Source of the DNA: Paenibacillus sp. CAA11
Lineage (GTDB): Bacteria > Bacillota > Bacilli > Paenibacillales > Paenibacillaceae
Length of the DNA: 64,000 nt
Reading direction: 5' to 3'
Assembly (NCBI RefSeq): GCF_003060825.1
Contig: NZ_CP028922.1
Location: 1,102,501 to 1,166,500 of the forward strand
The position numbers were made by a program, and so were the translations under genes. Each line of letters starts with the position of its first letter. Positions within the stretch are counted from its first letter, which is position 1. Positions 29,113 to 38,521 of this stretch are shown one piece after another. The notes under the pieces are model-generated. The model was not told where the DNA came from. It saw nothing but the letters and a program-made list of their open reading frames with translations, and searched no databases.

Positions 29113-29220
29113 TGTGTGCCCCTCCTTTAAGTAATGAAGTTACACCTTATATTATGCGCCTGCATTTGTGGAGGTATGGACTAAAGAACTAAGATGGGCG
29201 GATCCATTTGCTTTTTTTGA

Positions 29221-29310
29221 CTATATAAATTGAACTACAGTTTTACATTGAACTTTCTATTATAACGGCCTAATATGGCTCTATAACATTCATTTCTTTA
29301 GCTTATTCTG
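29221..29310 (-). repeat. ~90-bp palindromic repeat, copy A
   Basis: Read on the minus strand it matches copies B (30733-30827) and C (38564-38656): a T-A-A-A-G-A-A-A-T-G start, an A-T-T-A-G-G-C-C-G core and a G-T-T-C-A-A end. Near-inverted ends make it a small palindrome. No coding potential was seen. It lies just upstream of the MccF-like gene. Confidence 0.75.
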
Positions 29311-29356
29311 TATCGTTGTTAACAAAAGGACTTATGAATTTAAGGAGGTAATTTCT

Positions 29357-30361
29357 ATGATTGTATACCCTATGCTTCAAGCGGGGATGAGGATAGGAGT
29401 CACGGCTCCATCTTCAGGAGTTAGCCCAAGGCTTCATGAACTGCTGGATAAAGCTTGCAGACGTATGGAGGAGCGGGGATATGAGGTCGAGTGCGGAGAG
29501 ACCGTACATACTCAGCATAAGGCAAAATCAGCTTCGGCCTTTGCCCGGGCCGAGGAGCTTAACCGGATGCTGGCAGATGAAGCGTATGGCTTTATTTTCC
29601 CTCCATGGGGAGGAGAACTGCTGATTGAGGTGCTGGAGCACCTGAACCTGAATCAAATCGGGACAAAGTGGGTGATGGGCTATTCGGATATCAGCTTGCT
29701 GCTGCTGGCGATTACGCTGAAGACCGGCATGGCCACCGCCCATGGTAGCTGCTTTATGGATTTAAGAGGTGAGCATGCGGATGTCACGACGGCGATGTGG
29801 GAGTCGGTGCTGACTACCCCTGCAGGACAGTCTGTTACTCAGCATTCATCTGCACGATATCAGAAACAGTGGGCCGACTCACCCAATGTGTTCCATCTCA
29901 CTGAACCTACTCGGTGGCAAACGGTATCCGGTAGGCCTGTGAAGTTCGAAGGCCGGCTGCTGGGCGGCTGTATTGATGTTATACGCCATGTCATAGGAAC
30001 ACCTTATGGAGATGTGAAGGCATTTCAGCATAAATTCATTAACAGCGAGCCTCTTCTGTGGTACCTCGAGAATTGTGAACTGAATGCAGCCGATGTGCGG
30101 AGATCATTGGTGCAAATGAGGCTGGCAGGTTGGTTCGACAACTGCACGGGCCTGATGTTTGGCAGAAGTTCTGCCAATCAGCCGGTGGATGGCTACACTA
30201 TAGAGGATGTGTATAAGGACCTGGCGAATGAGCTGGAGCTGCCGATGATCTATGATATCGACTGCGGGCATGTTCCGCCGCAAATCACGCTGATTAACGG
30301 GGCGTATGCAGTTGTAGAGGCTCGGGATGGACATGGCGCAGTGACGCAGTTTTTTAAGTAA
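29357..30361 (+). CDS. S66 LD-carboxypeptidase / MccF-like peptidase
   Basis: The 334-residue protein belongs to peptidase family S66. V-T-A-P-S-S-G opens the N-domain; F-P-P-W-G-G-E-L-L and M-G-Y-S-D-I-S-L carry the nucleophile Ser elbow; the C-domain ends D-I-D-C-G-H-V-P-P-Q with the catalytic His. Family members cut murein tetrapeptides or, in the MccF branch, inactivate microcin C-like aminoacyl nucleotides. The lack of a signal peptide and the length favour a cytosolic MccF-like role. An AAGGAGG site precedes the ATG. Confidence 0.9.
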   Translation: MIVYPMLQAGMRIGVTAPSSGVSPRLHELLDKACRRMEERGYEVECGETVHTQHKAKSASAFARAEELNRMLADEAYGFIFPPWGGELLIEVLEHLNLNQIGTKWVMGYSDISLLLLAITLKTGMATAHGSCFMDLRGEHADVTTAMWESVLTTPAGQSVTQHSSARYQKQWADSPNVFHLTEPTRWQTVSGRPVKFEGRLLGGCIDVIRHVIGTPYGDVKAFQHKFINSEPLLWYLENCELNAADVRRSLVQMRLAGWFDNCTGLMFGRSSANQPVDGYTIEDVYKDLANELELPMIYDIDCGHVPPQITLINGAYAVVEARDGHGAVTQFFK

Positions 30362-30427
30362 GGAAGGGGAAATAACCGAAGTCTGCATATGAAGTGCTTC
30401 AATTCACATAAAGGATACACTCTTGGC

Positions 30428-30664
30428 TCAGCTACATTTCGGGGAAATGAAAATGTTAATGTTAATATTTCCTCTACAATGAATTATTATATTATTTCCG
30501 TTAACGTTATTGGATTGAACTACGTTCCTAACCCCAAGCTGAACACTGGTCTGTGCCGCCCGCATAACACCCACTGATGCAGCGGAGGCGGAGGCGACTG
30601 AACATAACAAACCAGAAGAAAGGAGAACTGCTGAGGTCACTACTTTAAATAAAGTGCTTTTCAT
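30428..30664 (-). CDS. Small secreted peptide (78 residues)
   Basis: ATG 30664 follows GGAGTGATATAAC. Residues 1-28 are a clear Sec signal peptide with an A-S-A cleavage site. The mature part (~50 residues) has A-S-V-G-V-M-R-A-A-Q, then N-N-V-N-G-N-N-I-I-I-H-C-R-G, then N-I-N-I-N-I-F and C-S. It has two Cys about 18 residues apart and Asn/Ile-rich beta-like repeats. I do not recognise it; a bacteriocin or cell-surface peptide is possible. The MccF-like gene lies opposite. Confidence 0.65.
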   Translation of the reverse strand: MKSTLFKVVTSAVLLSSGLLCSVASASAASVGVMRAAQTSVQLGVRNVVQSNNVNGNNIIIHCRGNININIFISPKCS

Positions 30665-30732
30665 GTTATATCACTCCATGTTTTATTAATAGGCGCAATA
30701 TATTATACAAAAAAATAAGAAAATTTCCCAAA

Positions 30733-30827
30733 TATATAGAATGAACTAAAGAAAAGCACGTTATAGGACCGTATTAGGCCGTGATAACAGAAAATTTAAT
30801 GTAAAACTTTAGTTCAATCTATATAGT
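30733..30827 (+). repeat. ~90-bp palindromic repeat, copy B
   Basis: Ends ATATAGAATGAACTAAAG and CTTTAGTTCAATCTATAT are near-perfect inverted repeats; the core is CCGTATTAGGCCGTGATAA. It ends about 130 bases upstream of the first gene of the injection locus, and a nearly identical element lies inside that locus. Confidence 0.8.
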
Positions 30828-30956
30828 CATATAAGATTATTTATAATAGGTTATAGTCGTCAAGAACTCGTTACAGAGTCCGGAAGAGCTGCGGACATTC
30901 ATCTCACTGCAGCTTAACGTGCAGGTACATACCGAAGAAATTACAGGAGGGTGAAC

Positions 30957-31766
30957 ATGGGGAGAGAGGCAGAAGTTGTTCAGTTCGAAAGTCAATTTGA
31001 AGAGCGGGTTATAGAGATAGGTGCTGTAATCGGTCCCTCGGGGTCTGGAGCAGGAAAAGGACCCGGGAGTCACTACTGGACGGCATCGATCGGTCTGATT
31101 GCGTGGAAGGACTTAAGCCAGAATGAAGTCGTAAGCCAGGAGCTGCGGCTGAAGTGGTTGGCCGATGAGGAAGAGTGGAAGAATACAAGCGGCATGCTCC
31201 AACAGAACACACTCGTTAGACTGCTTGTGCGTATAGGTCAACAGGCCATGATGCTGGTCAAGGTTCTAGACACGAGCTATCAGGACGAGGACTTGGGGCG
31301 AATTTTGCAGGAGGCGTTAAAGCCGGTCTTTTACCAGGACCCTACTTTGGGAGAATTCGAGCTGTACAAGGCTTTGAAGATGTTTCAGAAGCAGGTCACT
31401 TGGGCGGGAGATACAGGGATGCTGTATTTTGATCAGGATGAAGATCCAGGTAAGATGGAAGCCGCGCTTAGAACCGCTTATGTTCTATTTGGGGATCAAG
31501 AGGGCTGGAGCGCGCGGGTCAGAGCTTTTGCGGCAGATGAGCTCGTGGAGCTCGCCAATGAATGGCTGGCTGACGATGAAGAGGCAGAGGTGGACGAGAT
31601 TACCCATGCCATGTTCATGGAGCGCATGGAGCTAAGCAGTATCAGCGTTGATCCCGATGGCGGGTTCGAGATGTATTTTCATGATGGGGATATGTTCTGG
31701 GGCCATGCCATTGTGTTGGACGGAAATATTGACGGAAGCTTCGGCTCGGCTGAAATTGCCGGCTAA
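30957..31766 (+). CDS. DUF2262-domain protein
   Basis: ATG 30957 has ideal spacing from AGGAGG; a GTG at 30951 is too close. The 269-residue protein has no signal peptide. Its C-terminal 140 residues match DUF2262: W-S-A-R-V-R-A-F-A-A-D-E-L, L-A-N-E-W-L-A-D-D, G-D-M-F-W-G-H-A-I-V and a final A-E-I-A-G. The N-terminal half is Gly/Ser-rich then acidic. The family has no known function. It opens the cluster just upstream of the kinase. Confidence 0.7.
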   Translation: MGREAEVVQFESQFEERVIEIGAVIGPSGSGAGKGPGSHYWTASIGLIAWKDLSQNEVVSQELRLKWLADEEEWKNTSGMLQQNTLVRLLVRIGQQAMMLVKVLDTSYQDEDLGRILQEALKPVFYQDPTLGEFELYKALKMFQKQVTWAGDTGMLYFDQDEDPGKMEAALRTAYVLFGDQEGWSARVRAFAADELVELANEWLADDEEAEVDEITHAMFMERMELSSISVDPDGGFEMYFHDGDMFWGHAIVLDGNIDGSFGSAEIAG

Positions 31767-31779
31767 GTAGGAGGGGCCC

Positions 31780-32319
31780 ATGGGGAATGTAATATGGATG
31801 CCTCAAGAGCAGGAGGAATTGGTAGAATCCCTGTCCATGTCCAATGGACTCACATCGGTATTTATAGACGTTCTGGTCCTGAGCGGCTCCGCCCTGGCCG
31901 ACTCGGCCCGGGAGAAGGAACTCATCATATGGTTGGCCCAGCAGGATCAGTCTATTGTCGGCATTGGAACGGTGGGGTTTGGGATTGAGGATATGCCCTG
32001 GACCGCGGAACATTTTGAACAACAAAGAGCATTCATGAACAGAACCATTCAGGGAGCCATTCATGAAATAGGCTGGGAACGACTAAGCTATGACCTGAGA
32101 AAAGATTGGGTTATTCGGTGTCTGGAGCACTTTCGAGTCATGATCAACACGTTCAACAAGAGCTATATTAATGAAGCTAATTATCTGGAATGGGCTGAGG
32201 TCGAAAAGGGAGATGATTGTCCTACGATTCGTCCAGGGTACCCTACCTGCAGCATTCATGGGGTCTATCTGTCTTGTCATGGATGCATTTTGTGTAACTA
32301 TGAGAAGGGGAATAGCTGA
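31780..32319 (+). CDS. Protein of unknown function with C-terminal Cys cluster
   Basis: Thirteen bases after the DUF2262 gene, this 179-residue product starts behind TAGGAGGGG. The first 150 residues are mostly helical with many Trp. The end is P-T-C-S-I-H-G-V-Y-L-S-C-H-G-C-I-L-C-N-Y, whose Cys and His residues could coordinate zinc. I do not recognise it. Tight spacing suggests one operon with the gene before it. Confidence 0.6.
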   Translation: MGNVIWMPQEQEELVESLSMSNGLTSVFIDVLVLSGSALADSAREKELIIWLAQQDQSIVGIGTVGFGIEDMPWTAEHFEQQRAFMNRTIQGAIHEIGWERLSYDLRKDWVIRCLEHFRVMINTFNKSYINEANYLEWAEVEKGDDCPTIRPGYPTCSIHGVYLSCHGCILCNYEKGNS

Positions 32320-32431
32320 GGAGCAGTCTCGAATGGGCTCAGTTATAGAAGACTTCGGCATAATACACTTACAAATTCTTGAAGTATATACGATATAAAG
32401 AATAGATACATTAAAATTCAGATTTTGGAGG

Positions 32432-33373
32432 ATGTCTGTGAATACCTGGGGAACAGAGGCTGGACTAAAACGAAATGAGAGATTAGGAGGCAAGTCGCAA
32501 GCTGCTTCCCAGGGCTATAAAGTCCGTCGCGTGGTGGCGGTTAGTGAGCTTTCAATTGTCTATGCAGCCCAGACGGAGGCAGGTCATAAATGTGTAATTA
32601 AAGAGTTCTTTCCTAAATCCCTAACTAAAAGGGGGAAGGATAGCAGAACCCTCTCGCTCAAGACTGGTGCATCTTATGAGAAATATGAAGAACTTAAGCG
32701 CATGTTCGCCACAGAGGCTCAGTTGCTGAAAGCCTGTGAGCTACCGGGCGTGGTCCGGCTGCTGGATCATTTTGAACAACATCATACGCTATATACCGTA
32801 ACGGAATACTGCGAAGGGCAGACGCTGGGTGAGTATCTACAGGGTGTGAACGAAGAGCACCGAACTGAGTTTCTATACCGGACTATAGTTCCGCTGATCG
32901 AGACCATAGAGCAAATTCATAAGAACGGGATTATTCACCGGGATATTAAGCCGGGCAACATCATGATTGATCAAGAGGGCCATGCCAAGCTGCTGGACTT
33001 CGGGTCGGCTGTCTATTATGGAAAAGGCGAATATCCTATCGTAACTGCTGCAGGATATTCGCCGCTTGAGCTGTATTCAGATCAGTCGAATCAGGGACCG
33101 GTCAGTGATATTTACAGTGTAACTGCCCTGATCTATTACTGCTGCATGGGAGCAGCTCCCTTGGATGTGCGGCAGAGGCTGTTCGAGGACCGGCTGGTTC
33201 CTCTGGGGCAGGGGAAGCCGCAGAGATGGCCGTTATTGGCCAGAGTGGTCAAACAAGGACTCGCAGTCTCCCCGGACAACCGATGCCGCTCGCTTAAGCG
33301 GATCAAGCATGCGATTTACATGGAGTATCTCATCAGCTTATCTTTTCTTCGGAAGAAGCGCCGCTCCGTATAA
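32432..33373 (+). CDS. Hanks-type Ser/Thr protein kinase
   Basis: The 313-residue soluble kinase has V-I-K-E-F-F with the ATP-binding Lys, the catalytic loop I-I-H-R-D-I-K-P-G-N-I-M, metal motif L-L-D-F-G-S-A and the A-P-E-equivalent G-Y-S-P-L-E-L-Y. The P-loop is degenerate. The ATG has GGAG only one base away; GTG 32438 is better spaced. By analogy with the PpkA-Fha-PppA pathway of type VI secretion, it probably phosphorylates an FHA partner here. Its 3' end overlaps the opposite vWA gene by 41 bases. Confidence 0.9.
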   Translation: MSVNTWGTEAGLKRNERLGGKSQAASQGYKVRRVVAVSELSIVYAAQTEAGHKCVIKEFFPKSLTKRGKDSRTLSLKTGASYEKYEELKRMFATEAQLLKACELPGVVRLLDHFEQHHTLYTVTEYCEGQTLGEYLQGVNEEHRTEFLYRTIVPLIETIEQIHKNGIIHRDIKPGNIMIDQEGHAKLLDFGSAVYYGKGEYPIVTAAGYSPLELYSDQSNQGPVSDIYSVTALIYYCCMGAAPLDVRQRLFEDRLVPLGQGKPQRWPLLARVVKQGLAVSPDNRCRSLKRIKHAIYMEYLISLSFLRKKRRSV

Positions 33374-35423
33374 AGATATTCGTGCTGGGCTTGATCGCTT
33401 TATACCGCAGTTCAATTTCCGTAATTCCATCCTCGAATGTAATGTACAGCTTGTCATTATATTCGAGGATTTCTTTTTTATTCTTCGGTAAAGGCGTGCG
33501 GTTGCGCATGAGCGAGCAGCGGGTGGCATGCTTGACCGTCAAAGTTCCCCGCTTGCCCGGCTCAAACAGGATGCTGGCCGCCTCCGGCAAGGGCTCGTGA
33601 ACATCAAGACTGTGGAACAGCTCTTGAAGCGTAATCCGTCTTCCAGAGAATGACGTTAGCGGCCAGGACTTCACAGGATATTCTGTGCCGCTTGCCGTGT
33701 TCAGGAAATACCCTTCCAGCTTGCCGGTGAACGAAGGCTTGGGCCGCAGCCACAAATACATCAGGAAGCCGATGGCTACCAGGACGATGACCCCAATACC
33801 GGACCAGATGAGCACGGTATATTTAGAGCTTATCGAGATAGTGATCTTAGCACTTGCCTGCCCGCTTTCCGCATCTGTTGCAGTCAGATGAAGAGTAGCG
33901 GAGCCGTTCTTATGAGGAGACAGCACCAGTTGATCTCCTGTTATGGCGGCCTGAAGCTTAGAGTCCGATCCAGCGTCCTGGATGGAATAGGTGAGCTTAT
34001 CCCCATTCTCATCCGTGAACAGATCGGATAAATTCCAGTGCTGCTCTCCCTCTTCACGAATCAGCTTCAATTCCTGTTGTCCCTTGAACCGTGGCGCCTT
34101 ATTCACAATAGGCTGATGGTGGGTGGAACTTATTCTATAAAAGCTAGGCCCTTCCATATGTACATACCACTCATAATCCGCAGACTCGGAAAAAACATAA
34201 TCCGCCTCAAAGTGATCCCCTTTGTTACTCATATCCACACTGTCTTCCTTCTTGGTCTTTACGTTGCGGACGATTAGTTTAGCTTGGAGGGAAGTGTAAA
34301 CGTCCTTATCTTGTAGAGATTTACCCATGGAAGTAAGGCTCGCTTGAATCCGAGTGGGTTTGCCCTTGATCGCCTTTCCTTGAACCGCACTATCTGCCTC
34401 GAAGCTGTAGCTGCCCAGCAGATTAATCTTCACTAAGTCCCCGGGAGAACCTCTGAATTTGAGCTTGGCGGTTCCTTTTCCCGGATGAGAGCTCTTAATC
34501 AGCGTATAAGTGCTGGATTTAAATAGACGTATGTTATCTGAGCTGTAGAACAATTGGGCTTCCTTCAGCGCATGCTCGGATAAGAGAATGATGTTTGCCT
34601 CCTCCATGCTGGAGTTCGGAATATCCATCGAGATCTCCTGCAGCTGTCCCGTTGCAGTCACCCCGGCAACAGGGGTGAGGACAGAACGGATCTGATCTGC
34701 GAAGATGCGATTGAAGATTTCCGGCAGATCATCGGCGCTGCTTGTTATGTAAGATCTGCCGCCGGTCTCTACAGCAATGCGGTTAAGTTCTTCCGGATTT
34801 ACGGTGCCATCGTGATTGAGTCCGATCGTGTAGATCGGATAATGATAGGTCTTGGCCTGCTGAATGGCGCGTTCAACATCCTTTGCCGAATTCGCAGCGG
34901 TTCTGTGGCCCGAGCCGGATGGACCAAAGTCTGTCTCTCCATCGGACAGAAGGATCATGAAAGGCTGCCTTCCTTCTTGCGCTTTCCCCTTCAAGCTCTT
35001 GGATAGCAAATTTCCTCCTGTAATCAGGCCAAGGCCGAGATCGGTATAACCGCTTCTCTTCAGCTTAGCGATCCCTTGTCTTAAGTCATTTTTCTTAGAA
35101 GTTACGGAAATATCGGTTAGGGGCTTGGATGCGACGATGCTGTGATTGTAAGCCACATATCCAACCCGAGTTCGGCTGGCCTCGCTCATATCCATAAACA
35201 TATTCATAACCTCACCGGCCATATGGCCAGGGTCTGTCTTGTTCATAGAGTAGCTGGTATCCAGGACAAACATCGCATCAAATGCATCTTGAGTCTTAGG
35301 AGCAGAAAGGTCTTCTGCTGCAGCGAGAGGATGACCCGAGAAATAAGAGTTAACGGAAGCTAGAACGAAAAAAAGGATAAAAGTCCTAAGTGCAATTTTC
35401 TTTACTCGCTGTAATTTCCACAT
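33333..35423 (-). CDS. Membrane-anchored von Willebrand factor A protein
   Basis: The 696-residue protein begins with a signal/anchor (I-A-L-R-T-F-I-L-F-F-V-L-A-S-V), then a vWA domain with an intact metal site, V-L-D-T-S-Y-S-M (D-x-S-x-S), and later L-L-S-D-G-E-T-D. A cadherin-like beta domain (L-S-D-L-F-T-D-E-N-G-D-K-L-T-Y) precedes one membrane helix (about residues 535-560). The last 136 residues are cytosolic and FHA-like in pattern (L-T-V-K-H-A-T-R-C-S-L). It could anchor the injector to the membrane; that is inference. It is divergent from the sheath operon. Confidence 0.8.
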   Translation of the reverse strand: MWKLQRVKKIALRTFILFFVLASVNSYFSGHPLAAAEDLSAPKTQDAFDAMFVLDTSYSMNKTDPGHMAGEVMNMFMDMSEASRTRVGYVAYNHSIVASKPLTDISVTSKKNDLRQGIAKLKRSGYTDLGLGLITGGNLLSKSLKGKAQEGRQPFMILLSDGETDFGPSGSGHRTAANSAKDVERAIQQAKTYHYPIYTIGLNHDGTVNPEELNRIAVETGGRSYITSSADDLPEIFNRIFADQIRSVLTPVAGVTATGQLQEISMDIPNSSMEEANIILLSEHALKEAQLFYSSDNIRLFKSSTYTLIKSSHPGKGTAKLKFRGSPGDLVKINLLGSYSFEADSAVQGKAIKGKPTRIQASLTSMGKSLQDKDVYTSLQAKLIVRNVKTKKEDSVDMSNKGDHFEADYVFSESADYEWYVHMEGPSFYRISSTHHQPIVNKAPRFKGQQELKLIREEGEQHWNLSDLFTDENGDKLTYSIQDAGSDSKLQAAITGDQLVLSPHKNGSATLHLTATDAESGQASAKITISISSKYTVLIWSGIGVIVLVAIGFLMYLWLRPKPSFTGKLEGYFLNTASGTEYPVKSWPLTSFSGRRITLQELFHSLDVHEPLPEAASILFEPGKRGTLTVKHATRCSLMRNRTPLPKNKKEILEYNDKLYITFEDGITEIELRYKAIKPSTNIFIRSGASSEEKIS

Positions 35424-35627
35424 ATTGTATTTAAAACCACCTTATGTACTAGAATGTGCTACTGTATGTAAAAAATAGTAAATCTACTCGTATGTTGTAA
35501 TAGTATCGGAATTCAGTTGCATAATTTTAATACTCATCCAGAAAATAGGACTTTAATTGGATAAAATACCCTCCAGAGGAAAATTTAATAGGCACGAAGA
35601 CCCTTCTTTGGTCATAGCTTCAATATA

Positions 35628-35657
35628 TTGACAATCGTTTGGCGGACTGTTTAATAT
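35628..35657 (+). promoter_or_regulatory. Promoter candidate for the sheath-tube genes
   Basis: TTGACA at 35628-35633 is a perfect -35 box; TTAATA or TAATAT lies 17-18 bases on. It is in the 360-base divergent gap shared with the vWA gene. Confidence 0.6.
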
Positions 35658-35783
35658 TACGACTGAGACTGGCAAAAATTTACTAGGGTCCATAAGGCTT
35701 AGTAGGTGATGCGAGAGTCTTAGTGATGCGAATGGGACATCAGCAACAATTTCTGTGAATTTACGAGAGGAGGTACTCAAAAT

Positions 35784-37952
35784 ATGGATATTATTAACCA
35801 GACCAATCGGACGATGTTGTTTGAGGAGATTAACCCCGAGAAGCTCGATCTGATTACCATCGTCGGAGACGTCAAAGGAATTGATAGTCTTAGTGATGAC
35901 AAGATCAAAGAGATTAACCAGGAGCTGCTGGTTCGTTCCTTTGATGAGTTTCTGAACAAATTCTCACCGAGCGTATACTCGTTCTTTAATGCGGCCAATC
36001 AGAAGGTTGTCTATACGCTGAAGAAGCCGGAAGGCATTCCGGAAGATATGATTTCAGAGATTCGCATTGATCAGAATAACGATTTTCTGAAGATGCTGTT
36101 TACTTTGATTGACACCAAGCGCAGCCAAGGGTCAACAAATGTAGATTTCAAGTTCGAGCACCTGCTTGACATGATTTCACCGAAGAAGGTGATGGATGAT
36201 ATCCGCCAGGTCCGCAAGGAGATTCACTATCTTTACGGACAGTACGAGAAGCTGGAGGAGGAAGATCCGAAGAAGCTGGATATGGGCGACAAGCTGAATG
36301 CGATGTTCGAGGAGGCCAGTGCGAACTACAACAATGTTATGGCTATGCTCCCGCTGGCGATTGAGGATATCAAGACCCGGCTGTTGCTGGGAAGATCGCA
36401 GGAGGAAGACAATTCAGAAGTCGTTCAGATCGGTATGCTTACGATCGGGGATAGCGGCGAGCTGAAGATTATTGAAGCCCCTAAGGCGGAAAGCACCGAG
36501 CTTGTCTTGCTGGATGAGAGCAGCTCCAGCAGCCTGGCGACAGTCTTCGAAGAGGACTATCATTCGATCTCGGAAGCACCTTCCGGTTATGTGAAGGACT
36601 TGGTTGTCCGCACATTCAGCCCGCTGCCTGCGGTTAGCGGTGAAGTGAATGTGGAGCAGGAGATTCAGAATTACAACACCTACCTGGAATTTTACAAGAC
36701 CGCCAAAGATGATTTTGTGAAAACCGTGAAGCCTCTGGTCGAGAAAATTCTGGGTGTGAAGATGTTCTTCGATCAGTATACGGCCAAGAACAAGGGAATG
36801 GTGCCCTCCCTGCTGGTGACCAATACGAAGCTGGATGTCACGGTGAAGAGCGCCAACATCCCGAGACTGGAAACTTACCTGAACACAGTCAACTCTAAGA
36901 ATGACTTCACCGACACCATTTGGTTCGGCATTGTTCCTTCTGTGGAGCTGGAGACGGCCGGCAAGGTCAAAGTCACCCGTGAACGCTTCAAGGGGAACGA
37001 GAAGATCAGCAAGCAGGACGGCAATACGATGGAATCCCTGGCTATGCTGATGCAGGTCGTGAAGGATTTCAAAGTGCAGATCTTCTTCAACTTCGAGACC
37101 GGAGAAGATACGACCTTTAACAATATGGCAACAGCGGGTATCGACAAATATATCGATAAGTGCGCTCCTTTACTTCGCAAAGAGTACAGTGAGTATACCA
37201 TTCCGTGCGTGCCTAACTTCACGATCATTCCGAAGGACAAGTCCGGCCTGATTATTGACAGCCGCATGGTTCGCACTGAGAACGGGGCGCAGCTATCCAA
37301 GGAAAAGGAAGACGTGCTCAGACTGTGGATCGAAGGTGTCTATGTTGGAGCATCCTATGTCGCTGCCGGGATTGTTGCTGCATATCAATGTCCGGAGTAC
37401 CTGAAGGAGCTCTTCAAGAATACGAGCAGAGACTTCCCCGGGGTTCGCTACGACATTGAGGCCGGGGAGAACAGCTTCCGCACGGTGACCACCATGGCCA
37501 AGGAAATTACCGGCTTCACGAATACCATCAAGGACATGATTAACCGCAAGAACTTCGGCTTTATCTTCTCGTCTGAGAATGCTCAGCTTCAGGATAAGGA
37601 CATCCGCCGCATCACCGTGTACAAGGCGAGAAGCCTGGCTGCATCCGAGGATGGATTCGATTCCATTTACAAGACGCTGGTAAGTACATATATTGAGCGC
37701 ATTTTAAGATTCCAGACAGCCGACTTCAAGCATGAGAATATCATCAAGTTCTTCAGTAACAACCCTAGCAGCCAGAAGAGCAAATGGCTCTCCTCGCGCG
37801 GGTATGTGAACTCTATCATTCACGATGGGGATGACATGAACTATGTCATCGACGAGAAGAACAACCTGTGCCATATCGACCTGGTCTATAACGGCAATGT
37901 GAAGAATCTCGAAGTGATGATCACCAAAGGAACAAGCCCTGTCAAAGTATGA
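35784..37952 (+). CDS. Contractile sheath-like protein (TssC/phage sheath class)
   Basis: The 722-residue protein starts at ATG 35784 behind GAGAGGAGG. I call it sheath-like from gene order and pattern, not from a proven match. It is followed directly by a tube-like gene. A late segment reads V-G-A-S-Y-V-A-A-G-I-V-A-A-Y, like sheath cores. The tail runs I-E-R-I-L-R-F-Q-T, then R-G-Y-V-N-S-I-I, and ends in short beta strands (V-K-N-L-E-V-M-I-T), as in sheath C-terminal arms. The N-terminal 200 residues are helical and acidic and could be a fused small-subunit or handle region. Typical TssC is about 490 residues. Confidence 0.6.
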   Translation: MDIINQTNRTMLFEEINPEKLDLITIVGDVKGIDSLSDDKIKEINQELLVRSFDEFLNKFSPSVYSFFNAANQKVVYTLKKPEGIPEDMISEIRIDQNNDFLKMLFTLIDTKRSQGSTNVDFKFEHLLDMISPKKVMDDIRQVRKEIHYLYGQYEKLEEEDPKKLDMGDKLNAMFEEASANYNNVMAMLPLAIEDIKTRLLLGRSQEEDNSEVVQIGMLTIGDSGELKIIEAPKAESTELVLLDESSSSSLATVFEEDYHSISEAPSGYVKDLVVRTFSPLPAVSGEVNVEQEIQNYNTYLEFYKTAKDDFVKTVKPLVEKILGVKMFFDQYTAKNKGMVPSLLVTNTKLDVTVKSANIPRLETYLNTVNSKNDFTDTIWFGIVPSVELETAGKVKVTRERFKGNEKISKQDGNTMESLAMLMQVVKDFKVQIFFNFETGEDTTFNNMATAGIDKYIDKCAPLLRKEYSEYTIPCVPNFTIIPKDKSGLIIDSRMVRTENGAQLSKEKEDVLRLWIEGVYVGASYVAAGIVAAYQCPEYLKELFKNTSRDFPGVRYDIEAGENSFRTVTTMAKEITGFTNTIKDMINRKNFGFIFSSENAQLQDKDIRRITVYKARSLAASEDGFDSIYKTLVSTYIERILRFQTADFKHENIIKFFSNNPSSQKSKWLSSRGYVNSIIHDGDDMNYVIDEKNNLCHIDLVYNGNVKNLEVMITKGTSPVKV

Positions 37953-38071
37953 GGGGCCTCTTAAAGCGTATGTGGAAGGCAGCTGCCAGACAGCTAGCCT
38001 TGTTACATAAATCAGGGCTCCACCATAAGGAACCCGACCATTCATTAATCCATTTTGAGGAGGAAGCAAGT

Positions 38072-38500
38072 ATGGGATTCAGATTGAAAGTAGAAGGTGC
38101 AGAAACAATTGAGCTTGGACTCGACAACATTCAGACGGTAGTTTACGACACAGACACACCGGACGATTCCAATGCTAGATCCACGGATGTGGGCTCTACG
38201 CTAAAAATCAGCGGTAAAATTCTTACAGCAACCGACGGAGACAAGGCTGACGACACGCTGAAGCTGGCTACATGGTCTCTGGTGCCTGCAGAGAAAGCGG
38301 ATTGCTATCGCAAGCTGACCCTGGAAGTCATCTCCGCGGATCAAGTTGTCCGTAAGGTTGAATTCCCGAATGCCTTCGTGGTCGACTACAAAGAACACTA
38401 TGGCGATACAGAAGGCGTAGGCACATTCACACTTTATGTAAAACAAAAGAAAGACAAAACCGAGCTGGCCAAACTGACTGGCGGTTACACCGCGAACTAA
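38072..38500 (+). CDS. Hcp/tail-tube-like protein
   Basis: ATG 38072 behind GAGGAGG gives 142 residues; the longer frame begins in the sheath gene's end and has no site. It is almost all beta: V-E-G-A-E-T-I-E-L-G-L at the start, a loop D-T-P-D-D-S-N-A-R-S, S-G-K-I, W-S-L-V-P, then R-K-L-T-L-E-V-I and T-F-T-L-Y-V-K-Q. Size, single domain and place right after the sheath fit a hexameric tube subunit. A strong hairpin follows, as expected for a subunit made in excess. Confidence 0.6.
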   Translation: MGFRLKVEGAETIELGLDNIQTVVYDTDTPDDSNARSTDVGSTLKISGKILTATDGDKADDTLKLATWSLVPAEKADCYRKLTLEVISADQVVRKVEFPNAFVVDYKEHYGDTEGVGTFTLYVKQKKDKTELAKLTGGYTAN

Positions 38501-38521
38501 GTGTTCGTATAGCAGCACCTG

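Noticed and set aside
30389..30577. 62-codon plus-strand frame opposite the secreted peptide
   Set aside because: The minus-strand frame has a signal peptide and binding site; this one has neither.
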